This document shows, in pieces, positions 38,801 to 50,800 of a DNA stretch of 64,000 nt. The DNA is from Echinococcus granulosus (Eukaryota; Platyhelminthes; Cestoda; Cyclophyllidea; Taeniidae), in assembly GCF_000524195.1 (NCBI RefSeq), contig NW_020170536.1:112496-176495 (forward strand), given 5' to 3'. The translations under genes and the position numbers were made by a program. The notes below the pieces were generated by a model, which was not told the origin of the DNA, searched no databases, and worked only from the letters and a program-made list of their open reading frames with translations. Every line of letters begins with the position of its first letter. Within the stretch, counting starts at the first letter, position 1.

Positions 38801-41800
38801 ACGAATTCTTGATGGGAAGTTACCTCTATCAAATGGTGAGGAAAATCCCACTGTCTTTAATGCATTTACAGCATGCGTAAAATATTTCATAAACTTGTTT
38901 ATTTAAAATGTAAGGTTATTTGCGGGTTCAGGTTGAGTGTTGACAAATTTAAGAAGCAATATGATAATTCCTCTAATGGAAACTATCAAAAAGCAAGATT
39001 GTCACGTTTGTGAATAAAAATTGCATTTCATACTCATCGATGCATCTCGTAGGTTCGTCAAACTCTTTAGCAGCTTCAGCAGAGCTGAGATGTGAACTAA
39101 TGTTTACTATTGAGTACCTGCTTCACAGATGCATTGAAAACGATGTGGGTAAATAAGAGTTGGATGTTCAAAGTGGTCCCTCCATAATTACGATGCATAG
39201 CAGAATGATAGCCATGATTACTGCTTTACCAAGCAGTGGCCACAATTTTTCCTATGTTGTGGCTTTTCACTAGTTGGGAAATCTGACCCCTTCATTTTAT
39301 GGGAAAATTACGTGACAGTACCCTGTAAATGCGTGGGATAGTTTGGCTCGACTCATTAATAATAAGAGAGCTGTGCTCAGGACCCATCACTTCTCTTTTA
39401 TGCGCTGTGTATTGACAATTACCCTGGTTGTCTCTTTAGGCGCTATCGAATTTCACCCTGTTCCGAGAAATTCTCTTCCAATTGCTGAATCAGACGCTGA
39501 GTTGGCCGATCAACAGTGAGTTGGATTACGCCACGGACTCGGAGGATGAGGAGATTACTTTCAGTCACGCGCGTAAGGACCTCATTCGCCAAAAGTCGAC
39601 GCGGTGGAAGTCGACGGGGCGCACAGGGGTACAGATGAAGCGCACGCGTCATGAAATCAGTCACAAGTCTGCGCAGGACGAAATGCGGCGCAGTCACAGA
39701 CGCCTCTGGATGCACATCGCCGGTATCCTCACCTGTGGTCGTCTCCCCAAGTCCCAGAGGGCCGCCGTTGTCCGGTTAGTTCCCTCCACTAGTCATCAGG
39801 TGGCTTTAATAGGGCATGGTGCAAACTGGGCATTGTCAAATTGCATCATCCACTGCTTGACCTCGCTCTCGTATGAGCTTTTGCCTAGGCTTTCGTAAAT
39901 GAAGTCAGTACCATTAGTTCTCAGGAATGTAAACGGTCCTGTCGTACTGTGTCTCCGGAACGTTTAACTCAAATGAACGCTTGGTGGTGTGGTTTTGACT
40001 GCGCGAAAGGGAGTGTAATGTATCACGGTATTGTATTTTTAAAAGTAACCCAGAATAATGCCTACATTCCAAAAATCCCTTCTGTATAGTTTCAACTGCC
40101 CTTACATTGGCAGAGCGTAAAATTCCTGCGCTTTGTTTTACAATCGAATTATTACACTCTTCGATTCGACAGCCATATTCGCCAATTCGCACCTCCGCGG
40201 TCATTACGGTTCTGTGAAGATAGGGTTGTTACAGCTCCTGTCATAACCAGAACCTATCCCCCGTCTATGCTGGAATGGCGCGTGAACTACACTGGTACGA
40301 ACATGGCTCTTTACCTCACCTACCCCGATGGTACGTTTGGTCTCGAAGTCTGTCCCAAAATCAGTAGCGCGGGTTTTGCGACCGAGTTGAAGAAGTGAAG
40401 AAATTGTTACTAAGCTTTTGTTATTAAAACCACGCGCAAAGAAAATATTGCGTAAAACAGGTTAACCAGCTTTTAAAATACCAAACAGAGATAGGCAAAC
40501 AATTTGGCCCCTTAACAAGTACACAATATGGTGATAATGAGTGCTCAAGTTAATGCTCACCTGAAAAGCTAAGAATCTATGCAAACAAATTTTCGTTTTT
40601 ATTTACGATTCTCGACCGTTGGATGACTGATTAGTCCATTAAGTTATTTTAGTGCATTAAAGCAGATATGATAGGAAGATTAAAATGGCGAAGGCTATGA
40701 AATATAACATCCTGCGATAAAGCGGATAATTCGGAATTTACTCGCTTCGTTTCGCACTCAAGACTAAAATTATTTCATTAGTTATGCCATTTGGGGGCAA
40801 TATTCCGATAGTCAGTTTTTCAGTTTTATCCAACTCCAGGCCATCAAAACTAATATGCACGCACAGATTGCGGAGTTTGGACCCGTTTTCTTATCCATAA
40901 GCACATCTTTTTGCTGCAGGCACCACTGCCAACATACACACAGTCTGCTTCACCAGAGCTGATGAACTTGCCAACCAGGCCATCAGTTTGAAGTACGTTT
41001 CCGCCTTTTCCTTCGATTTACCAAGAGTACGAACCTTTTGCTCCGTCGATCGTAATTAAAACGGTTATTGGGTGACAACGAACGGAATACGCAATGCTGA
41101 CTGTAAACCGAGGTTTTCAACAGACACTGATGTTCATTCAAGGCCCGAGCATAATCACTTAAAGTTGAGCCATTACTAGTTCAGATGATACTCTCATTTA
41201 CTTTGCTTGTCACTTTGACAGTACACTCCTCCTGTGATTTTAGTACTCAGTCTGGACTTGGTGGAGTCCAGCACTGACAAGCTTTGGCTCTATTGGCCAG
41301 TAAAATGTAATTGTTTCCAACACTCGGTGATGCTTCAGACTTGTTAAAGGCGTGGAATAGTGCTTCATATTATTCTACAACTTTCTTATGGCACGAAATT
41401 ACCGTAACTGAGCTACTTTTAAGAAGTACATGGTAATGCGATGGGCAACGTTGGAATATTGCGAGATTCATTGGCACTATTGTCGTTCAAGACTGCGCAG
41501 TCATCAGCATAGATTGAAAAGAACATTTTGTATGTCGCTACGAAAATTAAATGTAAGTTTAACAAACGGTAGTATCGTGGTCAATTTTTGACACATAAGT
41601 TGGCATGTCTCGAAATAACTTCTCGTGGTCTGCGAAGGAAGCATTTGATCCAATTTTCTACCAAAATCTACAAAGACCACTCCCGGCACAAAATTACCCA
41701 TATTAAGGGAAGCAACATATAATACCGTTGATTTAGTCAAATCTAGGCTGTTTTTAATAACATAGCAGGCGTGAAAGGAATTGCTATTTGACCTCTCCTT

Positions 41801-44800
41801 CAGAGCCAAGACAGCGCGCCTGGGTCGTGGATGGACGGTGAGCCTATACCGCAAAGGTGGAGTGATTGAGCCGAGCGGGCATAGGTATGTGATGGACATG
41901 CTGAGCGCCACGGAGCTCCCTTCCGACTGGTTCGCACTCTCGGGTCTTGGCTACGACCAGAACTTCCTGGCCACCACTATGGACCCCTCGGAGTACGCTC
42001 TTGGACCACCGTTTGTCGGCACCCTCCGTGATAATGACGCTTACAAGTCCGCGTGAGTAACAGCATCGTAGCGCACCACAAATGTAAATAATCTAAAGCT
42101 ATACCTTTTATACGCGAGGATTGTTTGGAACATACAGACAGCTTAGATTATACGGTGTGACCTTCCAACTCTACTGTTTCCTTTCATTACTTTAGGCGAA
42201 ACTTTGACAGAAGTGTGCAGATGCGTTACCCATCTCTTGACAGACGACGTCACCAAATGAATGGAAGTGCAGCAAGGTATGTGCTTATGACAACTGAAGC
42301 GCTCGCCCTTATACCTAAAGTGCTCTTAATGACTCACGGTGGATTACAATTAACTCTTGAAATTGTGATGGTTGTGTGACTGACACGTAGACTCATTCTA
42401 CTCGCATCTGCCTAACGCTCATGAGCCGACCTGTAACTGAGAGCGCATTACGTGATACTTTAGACCGCCCATCAGTAACGCCGGTGGCGGGAGCACGTGG
42501 TCTCGCAAAATGAGTGGCACCCTGGCCTCCTCCACCCACGGCATAAACGATACCGCGGTGAGTTAGTTTAAGCTCTCATCCCGTCGATTTGGGTTGTTAA
42601 AAAGCCTCTTCAAAGTGCTGTTTGATTGCTATATGAATTATTTTATTTTTGCTATAGGTGTAAGTTATTCATTACAGACGCTGCTTATAAATAAATAAGT
42701 CCATTTACCATTTTATTTCAATTTCTTAAATATTTCCTTTCATTTTAAAGAAAATAATCTGAACTTGAATGCTAAGTAAGCTTGGTGATGCCAATCATAA
42801 TAATCAACCGTGACAATAAATTACCGACGATTTTAGGATAGGCCGTCTGAATATTTTCTAGTAGCTTAGTTTATAGGTACTTATTTGCATACTTTAAATT
42901 GCGTAAATTAGATAATATTAGAGGTGGTCGGATGAAATTACTCTCTGATGTTTCTCACACAGCAGCAACCGCAGCAGACACGTGGCGCCTCGGCGGCGGC
43001 AAGGGAGGCGAGTTGGCTACAGGCGGTACGGAAGATGGCGGCAAAACGCTACGATCCGCCGAAGCAGCGCATGAGCATTCGACGGAAACGCAGCGTTAAG
43101 GGTAGTGGCGGAGGTAGCGGACCCTCGAAAGTGAAGCTGCCACGAGCGGCTAGTGTGTTGGCTATGGACGAGGACGAGGGCGTGACAGTGCAGGCTGACA
43201 ATTCTGTGCCCTCTGGTCCGCCTATTGGCCTCCCCGGCACTACTGGTACCTTGAGTGGATACCCGCCACACGAGATGCGTTACCTCACCTACAAGCATGC
43301 CCGATGGTCTCTACGTGTTCGAAAAGAGGTAACTTATCCAACTTTGCAATGCTGAATACCCGCTGGTATTGTGAAATGGGTTAACGATACCTCTAGGACA
43401 ATGAGATGGATAAAAGCTGTCAGGGGTTTACTAGAACATGAAGTATGTGACTGGATTGTAAAGGTAATCTTTACACAATAAAGTAGCATAGCATGACTTA
43501 GAATATTTCAAATAATGACTTGCACAATGTTTGAAAGTAATTTAACCGGCTGATACAGTATTCAAGTCACTTCTGGATTATACGTTCCGTTATAACTATA
43601 CGGTATGCATTTGTACAAGGTAGCCATGGTCTCTGTATTTCAAAAACGTGAATAGCAGTAGCCATTGTCTCAAAGTATATCTGTTAGCCGACCCTAGCAG
43701 TTGCGTATTTGGTGAAACTACCGTAATTCCGTTTTTTTGCAAAACCTTATAAACAACTAAACTGTTTTATTTGTCCTTTTTAGCTAATAACTCCACTGGA
43801 AAAGTTGAAACCAAAACGTCTCCTTGATCTAGTATTCTGTCAGATTGTGGGTGATGTCTTGGAAAACGTTACGCCTCGTCTGACATCCAACGATGTGCGC
43901 ATCCTTCGAAATACTATCGGTGAGGTTGCAAGTCTTTGATATAAACAGGATTTTTTCTCCTTCATTCAAGCGAAAGTGACTCGGACATGCTTTTTTGTTT
44001 ATTTTTAGGTGAAATTCTTCTCAACAGTTCCCTAAACCAATTGCTGTTCCAACCGACAGCTGTGAAACGAATGGTTATCGATGCAGCGAAACAATGTCCT
44101 TACTACTTTGGCCGTTTCTATGCCATTGAGGTGGGTGTGAGCGGGACCATGTAACGGCCCTTCATGCCCTTTAGGGAGGCACTTTCATGATTTCAATGCA
44201 ATCACGGTGCTATGATGCTGATGCAAAAGTAGTGGCCACCCAATTCAAAGCCATCTTGCATGTATTTCACAAGATTTAATTTCACTGACCACTACCTTGA
44301 CCTACTTTTTTTGCCTTCTTGCTTAAAACTTCTAAGTAGCAAACATTTCCTTTCAAATGTTTGCACATTTTATTAGCCTACAGACGGATCGGAAAAATCG
44401 CGCGTGTACAACTGGTGCGTAGTGGGGCACAGGTCAATCCGCTTTGTGCAGCAAAAAAAGAACGACCGCAACTTGGAGCCCTACGCGGAGGTGCCGCTGG
44501 CCAGTATCGTGACTTGTGACGCCTCGTTCAAAGAGCGCCCGATGCCGCAGCGAACGATCGCGGGCCAGAAGTACCTCGTCAACACCAAGGGCATTCGTCT
44601 CACTGATGAACCCAACTACGTTACCATCAGAGACGACAAAGGCTACGTCTATGATATGTACACCAGCTACGTATGTTGCTTTTGCTAGCTTCTATTCTGA
44701 TTTTTTATAATGCCTGTAAATCGTGCTCCACTCCCCTTTTTAGGCCGATGATCTGAAGCGCCTTATCAACATTTTCGTTGCTGAATATAATGTAAGCTGC

Positions 44801-47800
44801 CAGTGTATATTGTGGGGACAGAACCTGTTTTGATGTTACCTGTGATAAGATATTTACGATACAAAAACTCATCGGCAATTGGCTTTTGGATAGGCCTGCT
44901 GAAGCTATGCTGTTGTCGGTGGCTAAATTCTTACAGTAACATTTGTAGCGGAAAGATTTTCTGATTTGGTTTCCTATATGATTTTATTTTTTAGCTAAAA
45001 TGGCAGAATACTTCTGATGTACCAAGTGAGTCACACTGGACACAATGGTAGCATTTGTTTATCCTACCTAAGTAGCAAACTCGTAAACTGGTTTAGTGCT
45101 TTAGATTTTTATGCTCATCTACAACTTTAACACATGATGCAATCAAATGCTTATGTAATCTTTGATCATTTAACTATTTTTAAGTGAAACTACTGCAAAC
45201 TGGTGATGCAGCATTATAAATTCAAGGGGACCATAAGCAATCCTCTGTCATAAGACTCATGTATGGATACCTTTCCCATATAACTAGCCATTGTTGACCC
45301 GTAGAACCGCCAAGAGGAGGTCGTGAAAAGACCTACGTTGATTATATGTCGGATACCATGTCTATCACCTCCACGCGCTCTTCCTACAGCAACGTACTGG
45401 AGGCTCTGGTTCCCTTTGGAAGGGAACACTTTAAGGACAAGTAAATGATTGCTTACATTTGAAAGAGCTGTAGCTAGGTTAGCATTTGGTTTCACTCTCA
45501 AAAAATAGCTGTGAAAATCACAGTCTCTGTCACACTTCTCAGCTCGAAATGATCTGCCTTGCATTTCAATGCATTTAACGTCGCCCACTCTCGGTTTTTC
45601 AGGAGGAGCATTGGAAAACAACTTTCATGGCAATCAACACCTTTGAAGTATGGATCCTTGATCAAATTATCGGATCCTAATGCAGTCGAATCTGCATCAA
45701 GGATATTTGAAGGTTAACACAATGAGTTATATAAATACATAGGCTTTTAAAGGCGTTTAAATCAGCCTAACTGTCTTATAAAGGATTGGTGAATTTTAGA
45801 GGTGACTAAATAAAAACTTAAGTTGCAAGGTGGTTGAGTGAAGTGAAAAAGTTTAATTAAATGAGAGGCTTCAGTGATTTGGGAGAAACAAAGATTCATG
45901 GGAACGGTCATCGCACTTAGGCCTACACTTAGGCGGTTGTTTTGATTCAGGGCGAGGTGAATAACACTGCGATCATGTTTATGTCGGTGCATTCTCCTTT
46001 GCACAAGATGCAGCAGACCATAAAATGGAGCTCGCCCTCTGTTCCCATTAGCAGTCACGTAGAATATAGGGCATGTTGACTGGCAGTGCATGCAGGCAGC
46101 AGCACCATTAGACTTAGTGAATGGAAAGTCAAGAATTTACGATCAAAGCAACTTCAGGAAGAAGGATATTAAAACAACTGCCATCTTTTATCCAGCTATC
46201 CTCGAACTCTGTCAAGAGTGTCAACCATCAAAACCACCTGTCGCCCTTGTTCAACGAATACTGAAGGCTAGTTGTGTGCTGCATGAAACTACCATTCTTT
46301 GAAGTGAAGCCAAGTTGCCCGAACCTTTTGTTTCTCTTTAGTTGGCTAAGCGTCATCCAGCCCTCCAAGACGAGGTCTTCTGTCAGTTGGTGAAACAGAC
46401 GAACAAGAACGAGAGTGAAAATCCGTAAGTTTGATCTGGAAACCATAGCAATGCTTACGTAATTTAATAAATCTTATGAAGTTAGTTTAAACATCTTAAG
46501 AATTTTTTTGTTAACAAATTTGGACGATATGAATGTCCGATTTTGTTATTTATTTTTTGCCTGACAATGCTCTAAGCAGACTAGCAGACTGAGCAAACTG
46601 TCAGTTAAAGATAGCAGTAACGTGCTTTCTGAATCCATCTCTTTTCTGTGGTCTGTGCATCAAATAGATTGTATTTTAATCTTTACCAATATTTGTATAT
46701 TTACTGCCATTTAGAAATTCGTTGACTATGGTTTGGACAATATATGCCATTTGCACCATGTTCTTGACCTGCTCACCAAAGCTGAGGGCAATGCTTCTCG
46801 AACACGCGAAGGGCATCACGCTTCATGACCAGAAAGCCCAAAGTAAGCTCCTCTTAAACCGCTTACCATTAGTCTTCCTTAGTACCAGCAAAAGCTAGAT
46901 AAAGATGGAAAGGGCGGTTCTCGTGGCTAAGAAATTGCTATTCGAGGCACTAGTTAATGTTTTAAGAAGTAAACCAGTGCAATCACAATGATGTTGTAAA
47001 TCCGTGCTCAACTGTTTATTTTTTTTCTATTGCCAGCCACAGCGCTCCTCCTCTTTACTGCTACTCCTTTTTTGCACATTTCATTCCCCATATTCAGTAC
47101 TTTTCACAGGTACACGCGATTTTCAATTCTAAAACGACAACACATTTTCTGGATCTATTCGTTATGAATTTCATCCTTATAAGTATTTACATATGATAGA
47201 GTACGGCTGCGCCTTGGACATTCGCGAGGTTAGGTTCCAGAACCCGCAATAGATCAAAAGGAATTGCAACCGTTTGACGCATGTCACTAAATGCTTATCC
47301 CTATCATATGGTCCAAATCAAGATTTCAAAGCATTTTGATTCCATTTAAAAGTTGGTTTAATGCCTTAGCCTAAAAAAGTAAGCAATTGATGTAGAAGTA
47401 GAGCACAGTATGGTCTAGTGGCTATTTACCGCACTGGCACGTCCACATTAGGGTGTGCCCTTGTCACCCCCACAGGACGCTCACTGGCTGCTGTCTTCTT
47501 CACTCACAGTCGGGTAAAACCGAGTAACCAATGCAACTGCAAACTTGATGGCTAACCTTTCTTTGACATTGTCGGGACGGTAAACTAAGTACACTTCATG
47601 TGGCACAAAAGTCATATAACGAAGGCACAGCTCAATAAAGATGATTAAAAAATGAAGGATTTTTTGAGACATGAAAGCAAAAACAAAAGAACAAAATTGG
47701 AGTTAGTGTCAGGTTAAAAATAAAGTTCAGTGAGGAAGGTCGTGGCTGCAAATTAGTTAGGTTTCAATGAAAATTTTGCGAATTTGCGACAGGGATGTGC

Positions 47801-50800
47801 GGGACATTAAAGGGACTGTGGATCCTGGAGGTTTTAACCCTGATTTCAAAGTGTTTTGTGTTTCTATTATAACACTCTCCTTGGTAGAAGGCACTTGGCA
47901 ATTAATTGTAAAAAGTTTAGTAACACATTTTGATATTATAAAATACGACTCGGCGATTCGAAGGAAGCATTTATTCAGGTAAATGCAGCATTCGAAAACT
48001 TTTGTTTCGGGGAAATAATTTGAAAATGGGGCTCCTAATAGTTAATAAAATTCTTAAAGTACATTCTATAAAACATGCTTTTATAGAGAATGATGGAAAT
48101 TTTCTCCCTTGAAATAGGCTTCTCCCTGGGAGCTGACCTTTAGTCCCTACCCCCAACGATGGGTCGGTAGGTGCCGCTAATTAGCAGTGATTTGTCTTAT
48201 CCAGTTTGACTGGTTGGGTGCATAATAGGCTCACTTACCCACAGCGCCTTTCCCTCTGTGTCAATCTGCAGCTCTAGCCGCGACGGTGATAGGAAACCTA
48301 GACAAGGTGGAGAAGTACGGCCCGCGCCAGGTCCTTCCGCCCGACGCTGAGGTTGATGCCTACTTGGTGAGTGGGCACGAAAGATTGGTTAATGCTTTCA
48401 CGTCTTGTAATAGGTCCTTCCTTACACTCATAAACTTCCCTTTCCCCACCTAAAAGTAAAGCCAAGTACCACTCCAGTAGCTTTGAAGATAATAAAATTA
48501 TCCACCACGTAAATCACGCTCCCTTCAAGGGGAAGGGCAACGTGTTTTAGGGCAGGTAGACTACCTCATATTCTGTTTCACATTGTGACTTTTCTTTTTC
48601 CTCCTAATGAAGAGGGGCGAGACGACTTGCAAGCATCGGATTAACCTGCCGGCGCGCTGCGCAATATCAGTTAACGTCTCGCCCATGTCTCAAATCGGAG
48701 AGGTATCCTTTATGCTCTCTGAGCAGCTCAACATCACCCAGACCAAAGAGAGGCTGGAGTTCACTCTATTCCGCCTGCCCTCGAAGCCTCTGGATGGTAA
48801 TGTCAAACATCTGCTATCAACGTCGTCCATAGTCCACTCTGCATCTCTTTCTTGGTGCATGAAATTTTTTTTTAGGAATCGCTAACCTAAGCTTGATTCC
48901 AATTGAGTTAAAAACGTACTACTTTGACTCTTGCCCTTATGATGAGGGCAACGAAAACTCAGCCCTCTTTTACAGACGGGTGTGCTGGTGGACCCAGCCC
49001 GATTTGACGAAGCGATCCCCGGAGTACATAAAGGTCCTATTCGATCAGGTGAATGTTTTGCCCTTTTTTTACTGCAAATACGAAAGAATCCATTCCGACA
49101 CTTAAACAGTACTCGATGAAATGGAAGCGATTTGAAAATTCTTACCAACGTGAACAGAGGCCTTGGCGAGCAAACCTCCAGAATGTCGCCATTAATAGGG
49201 AGAGAATTTTGTATTTTCTTTTTAGGTGGTTGAACAATTTCTTTCAGGCTACTGGATTTCAACTGATGACGGTCAGCTCGATGAAAGACAATACGTGAGA
49301 ATCCTTTTACTTTGGCAAAAATACAATAAATGTACATCACTTTACCATTTCTAACCTTAATTTCAGCGGGAGCTCATACAGATGGCTGTCTACCTCTCCT
49401 TTATTTTCTCAAATGGCTCAAAACTAACTCAGTAAGCATAACCTCGAATACCCCAAGTTTCGGTTGGTTTCTCTGATGTAATGCTAATTTTATTCAAAAC
49501 ACCTTAAAAGCGTTGATTTAATATAATTATTAAATTGATGACTTTGCTCTAAGGTTAAAGGCAAGTCTATCTGCAAATAAGAGGCATATTTTAAACTGAA
49601 GTAAATTATTTTCTATTGCTCATGAAATTTTCAGATATTTGCGTAAAAGACAGCAAAAGCTTTTCGGTCTATCTGGATCCAAGGGCAAAGTGTACGAGGA
49701 GTTTATAACTGCCGTTTTCATCACTATCTAAATGTTCAACTAGCTATCAGGAAGCTAAATCAAACAAGCTAATAATCAAAACTGTCTGAATTTCTTAAAA
49801 AGAGACTTGTTGTAAAGGTACACGCTCTTGTATTCTTAGTTTACCTAAGAAAGCTAGGGCCAGAACCTCTTCGTATTTATAATGAATAACACACCAAAAT
49901 ACGAGAAGACATTAGTGAGGAGCACTTTCAAATTCCTCAGATGTTCGTATTACACGGACGTTTAGATCGTTCGTGATATTCATGCCTATTGTAGCGAAGA
50001 GGCGGTTGATCTGATGCCTCGTGGTGTTGGCATTCGGAAACGGGAATGGACAAGACAGCTTCTAGACGCCGTTGCAAAATGCCCCGAAATGACCCCAGCG
50101 GAAGCTCGCAAAAACCTCATTAGTGAGTGGCTCCTATGCATTGATATTATTTTGTCTTTTTCACTGACATATGTCCACTTAAACTTCATCTGTGAAAGAT
50201 GCTGCTTATTTTACGAATGAGTTTTACCAGAGTACGACAACAGGGATTCTGTTTATCACCGAATTATGTCCACCACGACAAAGGAAATTGACTTCCTATG
50301 CAATGGAAATTCATTCGCAATTAAAGATCAAATAGAACGTTTAAACATCCGGTGAATGCTGGTAAAATTCCTTAAAATTTAATTAAAACTACGGCGGCGT
50401 CATTTTATTTGCGAGGAGTTTAAGTAGGACCTGCCTAGTTCCTGATATCCACAGTCGGAGTTATTTGCCTTATGTTTTCAAACGCTTTCAAATCACTCCA
50501 ATTTTAGAGGGTCCTCATTGAATGCAAATTAAATTACTAATTACCTTGACGTCCTATTCAAAAACGAAATGTAAAACCTTGGCAGACGAATAAGACTACA
50601 ACAGTGAATTATAGAAATAAGATCGTAAAATACTGATGCTATTTCATAATCCAACTTTAAAGTGTTACTCTAAATGTGAAGCCGTTTACTCACAGATGTA
50701 CCGATGCATTTACAGACCTTAAAAGTCTTTCCCTTTACAGTTGCGATTTCACATTGGCCCCTCTATGGTGCAACCTGCTTCCACGGCTTCCTAAAGGCAC

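Noticed and set aside
39490..39510. Position 39,500 as a visible insertion or duplication breakpoint
   Set aside because: It is only where the window's first base recurs. The exon reads through, and there is no composition change, direct repeat or target-site signature.
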